Below, in pieces: positions 1 through 12,265 of a DNA stretch of 64,000 nucleotides. The DNA comes from Manis javanica. Taxonomy: Eukaryota; Chordata; Mammalia; Pholidota; Manidae. The stretch is from assembly GCF_040802235.1 (NCBI RefSeq), contig NC_133156.1, forward strand, positions 24,261,343-24,325,342, written 5' to 3'. The notes below the pieces were generated by a model. The model was not told the DNA's origin. It worked only from the letters and a program-made list of their open reading frames with translations, and searched no databases. A program made the position numbers and the translations under genes. Numbering within the stretch: the stretch's first letter is position 1; each line of letters begins with the position of its first letter.

Positions 1-289
1 GAAAGCATTCGGTTTTAATAAGAAAAAGAAATTCCAAGTATAGTTTGACCAAACAATAAGGAGAATTATCTTTAATTACAAGAGCTCAGAGGTGGAGGTG
101 TCCCAAAAGAGTGGGGATTCATTCTGTTCTCCATGAAGAGCCTTGACTGAGGATTACTTCTTGTCAGGGTCACCAGGTTGTGGCAGTAAATGTAGGTGCC
201 ATACTCAGAAATGATGCCCAGAGAGAGAAACCTGGCCTCTCTGGGAGTCACCCAGTTGATATCTCTCTACAGAGAGATATTTCTCTGTA

Positions 290-470
290 GTGGGTTGAAT
301 GTTGGCCCTCGGAAAGCTATGTCTACTCTCTAATTCCCCTAATTTGTGAGTATTAAACTATGATAAAGGATGATGTATTGATTTGGAAAAGGATATTTAC
401 AGAGGATGAATTTATTTTGTATTATCTGGTTGGTCCTAAATGTTATCACATGTACACTTTTAAGTTTGAC
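290..470 (+). repeat. MaLR/MLT1-type LTR fragment
   Basis: The segment has the word order typical of mammalian MaLR LTRs: a gttgaatgttg-like start, 'aaagctatgtctac', 'atttggaaaaggat', and a 'ggtcctaaatgttatcacatg' block. It is strongly diverged and its right end blends into a stretch with an olfactory-receptor-like reading frame. Family assignment is from memory of the repeat consensus, not from a search. Confidence 0.5.
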
Positions 471-472
471 AG

Positions 473-535
473 AACAGAGAAGATACAGGGACATGAAGGG
501 AGCCTTGAGGAAACTCATCAACAGGATATGCTCCT
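473..535 (+). pseudogene. Possible olfactory receptor (OR7-type) C-terminal tail fragment
   Basis: Read in the frame of position 406, this stretch encodes R-D-M-K-G-A-L-R-K-L-I-N-R. This is the characteristic cytoplasmic tail just after the seventh transmembrane helix of OR7-family olfactory receptors. The two OR pseudogenes on the opposite strand carry closely related tails (near 3,400 and 8,920). The NPxIY helix that should precede it is absent; MaLR-like sequence lies there instead, so at most about 20 codons survive. The match is short and could be chance, but a run of about 11 tail residues makes descent from an OR gene the better explanation. Confidence 0.45.
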
Positions 536-904
536 ATCAGTATGCTTCCTACAAATGCAGCAGTGTAGCCATGGAGACAGAATTTGTATTGATTCATCCA
601 GTATCTGATCACTCCTGTCCTACAAGAATGTTATTACCTCCAGACTCTGATGGGTCACTTGATGACCCTAGTGTGTATCTATGAATTGCTGAATACAGTT
701 CCTTCTTTTTCACTTTGTTGAAGTTGGAAATGAATGAATAAATTGTTTATTTTGTTTGTTATTCTTATCATTGTGTTTCTGAGATACAATCATGTTGTGT
801 TTAACAGTTAGCTACTGAATTTCAATACCTCCTTTTTTAATGATCTTTATTTTATATTATGTATGGTGTCATTTAAAAAGGAGCTTTTGAAAATTTAAAA
901 GATA

Positions 905-1805
905 TGTTGCTTTTTTCTAACTTTATTGAGTTGTAACTTACAAAACTATATACTTAAGGTATAAAATGTGATGATTTTATATGTGTCCATTGTGAACTGA
1001 TTACCACAATTAAATTAATGAACACATCCGTCACCTCACCTACATACCATTTATTTCAGTTAGAACACTTAAGATATACTCTTTTCACAAGTTTCAAGTA
1101 TACAATAGAGTGTTATCATGAGTAGTTACCATACTGTACATTAGATCCTGGAACTTATTCATCTTACAGTGAAAGATTGTACCCTTTGACTTACATCTCA
1201 TTACCCAAACCCCCTGTACGTGGGAACCACCATTCTACTCTGTTTCTGGGTCACATTGCAGAAATAGGTTGAAGCTGTAATTATGTCTGTTTTGGGGAGA
1301 AATTACTCTATTTGGGTTCATCATTTCTTTTTTTTAAATAATGGTTTCTTTTGCTGTACATATTCATTCTAGTTTGATGTCTTCGACCCACTTAGTATTT
1401 TTTGCAATTACTATCTGTGCTTTCAATGTCATAATTGTTGCCAAAACCAAAGTCAAGGAACTTTCTACCTATGTTTTTTCTAGGCATTATATGGTTTCAG
1501 GTCTTATGCTTAAGCCATCAATCCATAATGAGTTAATTTTTGTGAGTGAAGTAAGAGATGATTCTGATTTCATTCTTCTGCATGTGGTTATGTGTTTTTT
1601 CCAACACCATTTATTGGAGAGACTATTAATTTCCCCTTTGTGAATCCTTGGCTCCCTTGTCAACTACATATGATGGGGATAATTTTCAGGCTCTCAATTC
1701 AATTCTTTTGGTGTAGATGTCTGATTTTATGCAAGTACCACACAGTTTTGATCATAGCTTTGTAATATAGTGTGAAATCAGGAAGTCTGGTACCTCCATC
1801 AGAAG
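905..1805 (-). mobile_element. Old L1 fragment (ORF2 end plus 3' UTR)
   Basis: On the minus strand, about 1,805 down to 1,340 reads as the late reverse-transcriptase region of L1 ORF2 (a block translating to 'tactwcatkas...' style L1 text with a conserved 'ccaataaatggtgttgg' motif). 1,330 down to 905 resembles the old mammalian L1 3' UTR, in reverse 'tttattgagttgtaacttac...'. Reading frames are broken throughout. Probably an L1M-age element. Confidence 0.65.
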
Positions 1806-2304
1806 TGTCCAGAAGTGATTTCAGGCTTCCATAGGAGCTTTAGTAGATCTAGGGACAAGCTGGTTTGAGCCCAAACCTTGAGCAGAAGTAGGGAAAACAT
1901 GTAATGAAACCCCTCCTGGGGATAAAGGAGAAGCCTTGCGCTTTTACCTCCCTGCTCTGTACTCAGTGAGGGGAATAACCATGGGAAGCACTCCTGTACC
2001 ATTTTAAAAAATGCCTCTTTTTTCTGTGGTATTGCAGAACTTGCAAATGCCAAGCCACATTGGCTCTAAGAGCTACATTGTTTTGGAGCTAGTCTCTGAA
2101 TTCTTCCATAAAAGTTGGGGCCTCAGGCATGTGTTCCAAACCCTTCACTCCTCAGGGATGAGCTGTGTTGGGGATTCTCTCCTGGTTGCAAGGTGCTATG
2201 CCAGGGGTGGGCTTACGGAGTGAGTATCAAATACTGGCTGCATCAAGTATCTGTCTCCGCAATGACATTACCTTCCTCTTTCATCTCCTCCCCTTCTATT
2301 TAAT
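1806..2304. other. Stretch without recognised gene
   Basis: No exon, RNA gene or confidently named repeat was recognised. Short open frames here have no domain-like content. Confidence 0.4.
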
Positions 2305-2466
2305 AAGGATACATGTGGTTATACTTAGGGCCCACCCAGATAATGCAGTAAAGTGCATCTTTTGGAAAGATCCTTTTCCCAAATAAGGAACATTCAACCT
2401 TTTATCAAATTAGGGGGTGGTTAGGGTGTGGACATCATATTGATGCCCACAATGTAACCCACTACA
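2305..2466 (-). repeat. MaLR/MLT1-type LTR fragment
   Basis: This is the reverse-orientation counterpart of the element near 290. It contains 'gggcccacccagataatgc', 'gatccttttcccaaataagg' and 'gtgtggacatcat' in the order expected of an inverted MLT1-like LTR. Confidence 0.5.
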
Positions 2467-3337
2467 GATGTCATTTGGTGGAGCCCATTGAAAGGCCTAT
2501 TATCATCTGACAGGAGAAGGACAGCTTTCTGTCTCTGGGCATCATGTCCAAGGTCGCATCTGTATTTGCTGCCACCACCTTGTGAATCTGAGGAGAGCCA
2601 GTCTTAGGACAAAGTCACCAAGGAGAGGACTGAGGAATCCCTACTCCCTTAAAGTTTCATTTGTTCCCATCTCTGAAACCTTTGTAAGGACAGGCAACTC
2701 TGTTTATTCTTTGACCATACTAGAGATAAAAATTTTTGTTCTTATGAGAACTTCAGGCTTCCTTACTGATAAAGTTCAAATATCTCACCATCATCTCAGC
2801 CCACTGAGATGAAATAATTATGCCACTTTTATAGATAACAAAACTGAGTATGGTTGAATGGTTGATGTTAATGTTGCCTCAAAGGGATAAAGTTTGCCAC
2901 CAGCTGGTCTCCATAATTTTTAAGTTGGGATATGAAAGGTGAGCTCCCTTGCCTCCACTGTCAGCCTAACTGTGGGTTTCCGTGGACATGGTTTTATCAC
3001 AGGGGTGGGTGTAAGCCTGTCTCTAGACATGACCACAGCAGCACTTCCATCCTGCTCTACACTATCCACCTTCTACAACTTCCCTCCCTCTGAGAGTCAC
3101 CCACCAAATATTAATGAGCTTTAACCCCTGCCATTGATTCTGCTTCTATGGAACCTGAGAAAAAATTGAATAAACAATTGAAGTAATTTGTCAAACATAA
3201 TAGGCAAAAGTAAAAGTCAGGTTTCAACCCCAATTTAAAACACACTTGCCCATTGTTATCTAGTCATTTAAGAGCATTTAGTGACAGAAGAGTCAATCAT
3301 TCTGGTTTTCCCAAGATTCCTGTAACCTTGATTCATT
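2467..3337. other. Intergenic, one MIR-like remnant
   Basis: About 2,820-2,910 has the 'agataacaaaactgag...' feel of a MIR element. Nothing else was recognised. Confidence 0.35.
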
Positions 3338-4305
3338 CTAGAAACTTAGCCTAAGGTAAATGGCACAGTACAGAAAAGAAGGCATCTTACTGATAAGCTT
3401 CCTTAAGGCACCCTGCAGGTCACTCTTCCTCAGATTGTAGATAAAGGGGTTCATTACTTGGGGAATCAAAATGTACATAATTGAGGCCAGTGAGGTGTTC
3501 TGGAAGGAGCCATTAACTGCAGATTTAATGTACACTCCAATAGCTGTGCCATAAAACAAGGAAACAATGGACAGGTGAGACCCACAGGTGGAAAAAAGTT
3601 TATACTTTCCACCCCCAGATGGCATTTTCAAAACAGAGGAGACAATTTAGCATAAGAGAAAATGACCCCAGACAGAGGAACATCCCCAAATATGCCAGCC
3701 ATAAAATATATCAGGATGTTATTGATGGAGGTATCTGTGCAGGACGGCTTGATGACCTGAGCAAGTTCACAGAAGAGGTGGGGAATTTTTCAGGTCCTCG
3801 CAGAAGGACAGCCACAGCACCAGCAGACTGTGGAGCGGGGCATTGGCGGTGCTAATGGGCAGAGACAGCGGAGTCAGCAGGAGACAGAGGCGGGGCTTCA
3901 TGAGGACCAGGTACACCAGTGGGTGACAAACGGACACACATCAGTCATGGGCCATTGCTGCAGGGAGAAAACTTTCCAAACCACCAAGAATCAACACAGA
4001 GCAGGTCTGGGTGAGGCAGCCCATAAACTTACATGCTGATTCTGTGTTTGGATGTTCACCAGCATTTGGGGGATCGTGGTTGTGCTTCAACACATGTCAG
4101 TAAAGGACAGGTGGGAGAGGAAGAAGTGCCTGGGGGTGTGGAGGTGGGAGTCCAAGCTGACAGCCAGGATGAGGAGCAGGTTCCCCAGGATGGGGACCAG
4201 GTACACAGACAGGAAGAGCCCAAAGAGGAGGGGCTGCAGTTCTGGACCCTCTGTCAATCCCAAGAGAAGGAGTTCTGAAAATTCTGTGTGATTTCTGGGT
4301 TTCAT
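3338..4305 (-). pseudogene. Olfactory receptor pseudogene, OR7-type
   Basis: The product would be an odorant-binding seven-transmembrane G-protein-coupled receptor. Read leftwards from the ATG at 4,303-4,305, the N-terminus has an N-H-T glycosylation site and an [17 protein letters not shown] block, followed by TM1 (GNLLLILAV) and the intracellular-loop signature S-H-L-H-T-P. The frame then breaks repeatedly: a stop replaces the end of TM2, and the MAxDRYxAIC region near 3,950 is shifted. The last third (3,631 to 3,338) is open again, with TM6-TM7 including [11 protein letters not shown] and a tail [12 protein letters not shown] genes are single coding exons of about 310 codons, so the span is right. 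Several frameshifts and stops make it a clear pseudogene. The OR7 assignment rests on the N-terminal and tail motifs. Confidence 0.88.
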
Positions 4306-4439
4306 GTAGTCCTACATGATTGTCTCTATAAATCTGATGGGAAATGGGGTGAAAAAATAATAATAATCTCCAGATGAGCAGCAGTAGCAGCATTTGGAAA
4401 CCTATTGAAGTGCTAATTCTTGGCGCCACTGCAGACTTC

Positions 4440-7400
4440 ATGTGAGGAACTCAGCAAAGAAGACCAGCAGTCTATGTTTTAGCCAACAGATGATTCAACG
4501 GATGCTATAGTTTGAGAACCAGTGCTTACATAAAAATGTTTAGAACACTCTGTATATTGTGAAGCAGCTGATTATTCAGATCTTTCCCTTTGCTACTTTC
4601 TCCTTCCATCACCATCTCTCACACCACCTCTTCCATCCACTCCCTCTATTGTCCCTTATTTTTACCGATCATCAACTCTGTTGCACACCCTGTGGCAAAT
4701 GCTGGACCTAAGACAAAGAATAAGACCTGGAATTTCCTTGAGAAATATGTCTTGCCTCAAATAAATAGAAAAAGGGGATGAGGCTGTCTGCGCTCTCCTG
4801 TCAAGTGTGCTGCCCACCCTGCAGCATGCCTCCGAGTCCCCCAGAAACCTCACTGTGTCACTGCTGAGTTACACCATGCTGCCACTACATTTACCTTTGG
4901 GGAAACTAGGGTAAAGTGAGTTTACATCCTGGACAAGAAGTACACAGTTCATTCGTGGCAAAGAACTCTGAACTCAGATCATCTGATTGATTGTGCAGAA
5001 TTAGCATTCTTAAACTATCCCCCAAATTTCATAAATTTCCTTTAATAGTTTCATCTTGAAAAATGCCTTAAAGCTCTTACCTTACCTACAAGCTATGTCT
5101 ACCTCTACCAATGAGAGCGAGTGTAGCAGGTTATGGCATCCACCCAAGTGTACCCTCTGCACCCCTGCACATAGGTTTAAAATTTTTATCTATAAACTTG
5201 AAGCTCATAGAACTCCTCCATGAAAATGCTACTCACCAGCATGAATGATTCCTTCTAAGAGAAACTAGACAATTGTGTCACTGATATTCTCTATCTCATT
5301 TCTGCTAAGGCAGTAAGTGTTATATCATTTTTTTAAACAATTAAATCAGAGAAAGAATGAAATGCATAGGCTCTTAGGAAAATAGATGAAAATAGCAACA
5401 ATTGATCTTTGGAAGGCAGAGACTTATAAGATCATGCAGACATGTATGATACTTATAATCAGGTGTCCTACAGGATTTTCTCTATAAAGCAGGGTCTTCA
5501 CTCTCCTGGGATGACACAGGGGCACACGACAACCTTTATCATTTTGTGTATGACTTAGACCCACACACTCTGAATTTAACCCAAACCAGCACTTGCTTTG
5601 TGAATGGGGAAAGGTATTTATATGAAAAGCCTGGTGTGTCCTTATTTGTATCATGGGAACCCACATAGAACCTTCTCATGATGCTACAGTGATCAGCAGT
5701 AAACAGGAGAAAAGCAGGCGGCACAGCCTTCAGCAGGCGGGAGCTTTGCGCCGACATTCCCTCTTGTGTGTGTGGACTTTCGTCCATGAGTAACAGCACC
5801 TGGTGTATTTCTTTCCTCACAAGAAAGCAGTAAGGGTGAGGTGAGAAAGGACAATAGGAAAAGAATGCATCCCCACCACGATAACTGCAGATGTCAGGGG
5901 AGAGTTGATGAGCTGAAACACCAACTGGGAACACTTATTTCAGTGACAGGGAGTGAAGTGAACATTAAGGATAGCAATATTCATTTGCTATGGACGTGCT
6001 GAGATATACAGCAATTAAAGCAAATTAAATAATAAAACAATCCAGATACCTGAATTGATACAGATAATGGAAACCTACTAAAATCTTGTATGACAAAAAG
6101 TCTACAGCATAAGGAAAATTTCAATATATATTGAAATCTCTCAGGTAATAATCCATAATAAATATAAACCTAAGCAAAACAGAAAACAGAGGTAACAGTG
6201 AAGGGCTGTGTTTCCCACCAGTCAACATTATCAAATTCACACACCTCACTGTTCTCATTTTGAGTGTTTTTATTGCAATAAATAATATAGATATATGTGA
6301 AACCTCCTATAATGTATTTGCACAATCTTGATAATTTTCCTTCCCCAGGGGAACCATAACTTCATATATGTTGTACCCTGTAATTTTTATGATAATTTTA
6401 TTATCCTTCTATAAATAAGTCTTTCTTTTGCATTTTAAAAGCTTCATATAAATGGAACCATACAATCAATGTCATTTATAATTAGCATGGTTATGTAATT
6501 AACATTTTTCAATTAATATTTATATATGTAGTCTCACTTCATTGATTTTAATTCCCAAAGAGAATTCTGTAACTGTATTGTTACATCAGAATGTATTTCT
6601 CCATTTCCTAGCTGATAGGTATTATAGATATTGCCTTTTGTCCTTTGCATGTTTTTGACGACATGGAAAATCTAAAGTCATGCATGAGGGATATCTTCAT
6701 ATCCTACATGATGCATTCTCTGGGAAAAGAGGAAAAAATATGGGGATACATGACATGTACCTCTCTAAGATATTATTTTGTTCCTTTTTTAAAAAGATCT
6801 GAAGCTGATAAAGCAGAATGTCAACATTTGTTAATTCCGGAATGAATTGGTAGGTGGTCATTTTTTTATTATGTCATTTATTTTTACCATCTCTGCTGTT
6901 CTTGTATATAATATTTCTTTATTTTATAAATAGAAGTAGGTGTACTAGAAGGTAGCCCTCTAGATCTCTCTGTATCTGGAGTTTCTTCCCAGCATCCTCA
7001 AGCACAGCTACAGGATGACACAAACACACTTCTGTGCAATGGTGCATCAAGATCCAGGAATGGAAAGAAAAGTAAAAGCTTACCAAAACCCTTCCCATGA
7101 TAACACAAGAATTCGAGTCAATGCCAGAAGTTTTATATGAGTCAGCAAGTTTCAGAAACAGCAGATTTCTGCTCAGAAGGAAAACAGGCTCTGCCATATT
7201 TTAGAAAAATAGGTAGACTAGGAGATTGAGAACTGGCTGGGGAATGGCTTCAAAGGCACATGAAAACTTGTCAACAAGAAGACAGGCTGGAGTCCATGGG
7301 ACACTTGGTTTTGATCATTCACACATGTCCTCTCCTCATTGTTTCTCCTGGATGACACTATAGTAAAACCTGTCCTCATTTCCAAAGCACTAACTAAGGG

Positions 7401-8370
7401 ACTTTAAGTTACCTGGCTGACATCATTGCAAAACAACACTTGGCAAGTCAGCTGTGCATTAAGATGTACCATCTTTCCCGAGGAAGGGCAGAAACACAGT
7501 GAGGCATGGGGCTCCTGGTCAAGAAAGATCACCCTGCGTGCAGCATGAGCGAGAGCTTCCTGACTGGGTGAGGCTCTTGATGGCTGCAGTTGCAGGCTGA
7601 CTTTTTATTGCCTCTACACCCCTGAGGGACCAATATCCACAGCCCTTCAGTAGACTAATATTTTCAGTGTCATTCTGCTCCCTGGAGCTCTGAAAATCCA
7701 TCCAGACCAGGACAATGCAAGAGAAGAATTCATGAAGGCTGATCTATAACATATTACCGAAGGACATGTTATAAAGAAAACCTAAATAAAGTGAAAGCAC
7801 ATTCTAATTTTTGGAGAGACATACATGAAAGCTTTGTAAAGAATCAAAATAGCTTTATATATTTCATGAAAATTCTGGGATGTTACTGTATTAGAGATAT
7901 TTTTTAATTGATATGAAAGAGTGGCAGAGAAAGAATATTTGATTTGGTGGCAAATGAGAACAAAGTGGAGTAACTGCTCTACCAAATACCAAGACTAATT
8001 ATGGGGATATGACAACTAAAATGGGATGGTTCTAGAGCAGAGCGAAACCACAGCAGTTGACACCTGTGTGCATGTGGCAATTTTATCGAAGATCCAAGCC
8101 TGGGACAGACTCTCAGGGAAAGGTGGGGCCACCCAGGAAACATCAGTGTGGGCTCCTCAAAAGCCTACAGGTTTTAGGACTCAAAGTATTTAAATACAAA
8201 TTCCTTAGCAGGGAATGGTTTTGTTGAGTGGGAAGTCTTCGTAACATAAGATTATCAGGATACCTGGTAAAAGAAATTTGCCAAATTCCTTAACTTTCCC
8301 AAATCATGTTGGCTGATTACCGCCCCCACCAGGGAGACCAAGAGAATGCTATGCTTCTCTGCATTTCTTT
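4440..8370. other. AT-rich intergenic stretch
   Basis: No gene was recognised. About 6,250-6,620 looks like a degraded minus-strand L1 3' region ('catataaatggaaccatacaatcaatg'), with low confidence. The 131-codon minus-strand frame at 5,539-5,934 shows no domain, signal peptide or conserved motif, and I treat it as chance. Confidence 0.4.
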
Positions 8371-8475
8371 TTTTAAAAAAAATCTTTATTTATGATGTAC
8401 AATAGGATGATTTGATATACACACAAAATGAAATTATTACATGTGTTACTAATGAACACATTCCTCTCCTCACAG
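8371..8475 (-). repeat. L1 3' end scrap
   Basis: A T-rich start ('tttttttaaaaaaaatctttatttatgatgtac') followed by 'gatttgatatacaca' resembles the reversed 3' UTR and A-tail of an L1. Only about 100 bp are recognisable. Confidence 0.4.
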
Positions 8476-8880
8476 AGTTGCCATTTCTTGAGTGAAAATT
8501 GCACCTGAACTCTAAACCAAGGCTAGTCCTCTGGCTGTAGGGATACTCTTGCTTGGCTTTGTCCCCTACCCTATATTCTGTCACTAACATTCTCCTGAGA
8601 ACATTCCCCATAAAACAACTAAAAAGAATCCCTTACTCCAGTTCTACTTTGACAGAACCTGCCCAAAAAAGCAAGTTCAGAGAGTTCACGTAAATTTCCC
8701 AGAACCGCAAAATTAGAGAAAACCAAAATCAGTTTTCAAATCTATGATGAGCTACCCTGCGTTATTATGCTAGTGACCACTGTACTTAAGAACTTGGTAG
8801 AGTCAGCCATTCTGACTCACCCGTATCCCAGTATTGCTGTGCTTTGACTCATTCTAGTGGAAACCCAAGACAGATGACAC

Positions 8881-9773
8881 AATACTCAAAAAGAGATGTT
8901 CCTCAGAGGAGTGTCCTCAAGGCCCACTTCATGTCCCTGTTCCTCAGACTGTAAATAAACAGGCTCAGCACTGTATGGAAGATGGCACACATCACGGGCG
9001 TGATGGCAGGGTCTGTGGAAGAGTAACGGCAAAACTAATGTATGCCCCAAATGCTGTCGCATAGAACAAGGAAACAATGCACAGGGGAGACCCACAGGTG
9101 GAACATGTCTTAAGCTTTCCCTCCAATGATGGCATTCTGAAAATGGAGAAGAATTTCAGTATGAGAGAACATCCCAGAGAAAACATCCCCAAATAAACTA
9201 GCCACAAAATATGTCAGGATGTTATTGAGAAGGGTAGGACCTGAGCAAGTTCACAGAAGAAGTAGGATTTCCAGATCCTTTCAGAAGGACAGTGCAACCC
9301 CATCAGACTTCATGAGGGCATCCATGATACAGGTGACCAGGGAGAGCAGAACCAGCAGGCCACGGAGGCAGGGCTTCACGATGACCGTGTACCTCACTGG
9401 GTGGAATAACGGTCATAAGCCACTGCTGCAAAGAGAAAGCTTTCCAAGCCTTCAAAAATCAGGATGAAGCCAAGCTGGGTGAGGAGGCTGCTATGCTGTG
9501 GCTGATGCATTTCCTCTTTGCCTGAATGTCCACCAGCATCTTGAGGACTGTGGTGGTGCTGAAACAGGAGAGTGAAGACTATCTGGGAGAGGAAGAAGTA
9601 CATGAGCGTGTGGAGGTGGGAATCAGAGATGATGCCAAAATAATCAACAGTTTTCCCAGCACAGTGACTAGGTATATGGTTAGGAAAAGTCCGAAGAAGA
9701 CAGGCTGCAGTTCTGGGTCTAGGAATCCCAACAGGAGGACTTGTGCTACAAATCTGTTTCTCTGATTCCACAT
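8881..9773 (-). pseudogene. Olfactory receptor pseudogene, OR7-type
   Basis: A second single-exon odorant receptor relic on the same strand as the one at 3.3-4.3 kb. The start at 9,771-9,773 gives an N-terminus with a Q-V-L-L-L-G-F motif, E-L-Q-P-V-F-F, then TM1 with G-K-L-L-I-I-L. The Asn of the usual G-N-x-x-x-x-x TM1 motif is replaced by Lys. A frameshift in the first loop moves translation to another frame that carries Y-F-F-L-S and, after further decay, A-V-A-Y-D-R-Y (TM3 end, about 9,400). Another frame at 9,207-8,992 carries TM6 ([14 protein letters not shown]), and the last has L-F-I-Y-S-L-R-N-R-D-M-K with the tail ending about 8,886. At least three frameshifts are needed to read it. 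It resembles its neighbour closely enough to suggest a tandem OR7 cluster. Confidence 0.87.
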
Positions 9774-9859
9774 TGTGGATGTCTGATGGGAAAATTTGGG
9801 GGATGGGACGCTTGACAGATATACAAGGATCCCTCATTATAAAACATTCTGGCATCTAT

Positions 9860-11395
9860 ATTGTGAGCTGTAGTAAATATTTCTAATCTTTTCCTTTACT
9901 TTCCACCTTCTCTCCATCTCTCTTCCTTCTCAGCCTCTTTTGTCTCTGTCCCCCTCTTTCTTACATTACCCAATTACCCAAATATTATGTACTCTTTTCC
10001 CACACTGTGACAACTAATAGGCATAAGATAGGCAACAACATGTAGCTTTTTCCTTGAGAAACTGCCAACGTTCTGATTAGCAAAAAAAAAAAAAAAAGCT
10101 GGAATCTCAAAACAAGCAATGTTAAATCTGGGTTTTTCCACAGAGTTTCTCAAACTGTGCCTTGCATCAGAATGCACTGCAGGCTTTGTTAAAACCCATA
10201 TAGCTGGCTCCAAACTCAGAATATGAAATTCGGAAGATTGGGTATGGGGCTGAAAATGTGCCTTTCTAGCAAAATCCTAAATGTTGCTGCTTCTGGCCTG
10301 GGTTTTACTGAGGACCATACATGTAATCATAGATGGTCATCCACAGGTTGGAGCAGATCCAGTATAGTTAATGAGGAAAATGGTGATCTGATTCATTAAT
10401 GGTCTTCAGGGTGAATTGGCTGAGAGTTCCAGTCCATGGCTCAAGGCTTTTCATTTTCAAAAGGTCATCAAAATCTGTCCGTTTAGTTCCCTGTTTCTGT
10501 TTCAGTATGTCATCACAGGATTCTTACTACAAAACCCTTGCTATGATTGCTTAATTAATAACTATGTTAGCAGACATCATAAAATGAATATAATAAGTAC
10601 TACAAACTGCTCACACTACTGTCAGTGCAGCATCTATTGCCAGGCATCATCCTTAGCTCTTTTCTCCTACTAACTAATTTTATTCTCTCCACTGACCCAT
10701 GAGCAGGTGTTCTACCATCTTCCTGTTGACCCGTGACCTCACACAAAGAAAAAGGCCAAGTGGCTACAAATACTTGACACTCCAGTAAGATGTGCTGGAG
10801 GATTTGATTGCAGGCTTCCAGACTTTGAAGCTAAACTCATAACATCCTGTGATATAAACTCTGACTCCTGCAGACTGAGGTATCCTGAAGGGCTGATCGC
10901 ATTTCATCACTTGTCTTTTGAAAATTTTCCCCTGAATAAAGGTGCAAGTGCTTTCCTTGATTTTGAGGTTCTAATTTCTGACCACATAGGTATTACGTGG
11001 CAAGTGACACCATCAAAACAGGATCCACACACAGAACTAAGTTGTGTGGTTGGTACGTCAATGAGATTCACTTTTCTCCCAGTGTTAGAATATTAGAACA
11101 TTCTGATAAGGTGATACACAGCACATTACTGTTTTTTTCCACCAAAATGAAGAATTGGAAATAAGAAATGCATAGGGCCTGGAAAAGAATGAAAAAAAGA
11201 TTTTAAAGTGTCACTTTGTGAAAAGCAGAATCCTGGGATTAGAAAGATAAAATCTGCTGATACAAATATCCAGGCTGAGAGGAATGTCACTACAATAGTA
11301 AGATGAGAGAGAAAATTGCCAAATTAGCTTTAGGAGGGAAAAAGGAAATTGAGGAAGTGTATCTGGATATTTCAAATGCCCTGTGAGTCATCAGA
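9860..11395. other. Intergenic stretch
   Basis: No gene or confident repeat was recognised. A 15-base A-run lies at about 10,081. Confidence 0.35.
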
Positions 11396-11396
11396 A

Positions 11397-11398
<2 letters not shown>

Positions 11399-11439
<41 letters not shown>
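11399..11439. repeat. (AC)n microsatellite
   Basis: About 20 uninterrupted AC dinucleotides. Confidence 0.98.
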
Positions 11440-11442
<3 letters not shown>

Positions 11443-12265
11443 GTGTATGAAATAAATACATGCCCACTCTTTTCTGTTTAACTGCCAATCACATTTTTAC
11501 ATGCAAAGCTATAGAAAAAGACTACATATCAATTAAAATTTTAAACTAGAAGAGTAATAATTCTCTCCATTAATAGGTAATTGTTTCTAAATCTATTTTT
11601 CTTTTTCTTTTCTCCCTTCCAAGTTGGCCCATTGAGATGTGTCCCTGCTTTTCATTTCCCTCTTTTTATGGTGGACTATGGAAATAATTAATCACTTGCT
11701 ACTCAGCAGTTTGATGGATTCTTTTTTTTTTTTTTTCTTGACACTTCTGTCTCCATTGTATAATAAGCAGCCAATGTTAGGGGGAAAAATGTTGAAAGCC
11801 AGTCATGGAAGTTCAGATCCTTGCTCTGTGTTAGGCCCCATCAAGGTCTGAGTCAGGCAGAGCTGGCCACTTGTTTCCAAAGGAGTCCTTAGTTTATATA
11901 TTAGGAACAACTCAAGGACATTCATATTTCCTGTGTTTTGGTGAGTTCCTGAGAATATAGTCATTGGATCACCTAAAACGGGCCAGAGGTAGTTGGCTAT
12001 GTCCTGGGTATTTCAATGGGCCTGCCAATTATCTTTATGAGCCAACGTTTTAGAAAACATCTTCAAAGGTGTCTCTCATGTGAACAGCAGGTTAGGACAT
12101 AATGTCTAAAACTGGATGGACCTAGGTGAGTTCTGTTTCCCCCATGAGAACATATGGGCCCTTCACATGGAGTCACAAAAACAAGGAGCCATGAAAACAG
12201 CCATCAAGATTTCAACTCAGACATACCTGAGTTTCTGTCTCTGGGACATTTTAAAACATTTTTTA
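11440..12265. other. Intergenic stretch
   Basis: No gene was recognised. It includes a 14-base T-run near 11,724 and a possible unassigned LTR-like block at about 11,760-12,230. Confidence 0.3.

Noticed and set aside
5539..5934. 131-codon minus-strand frame in AT-rich DNA
   Set aside because: No family resemblance, signal peptide or membrane pattern I could support.
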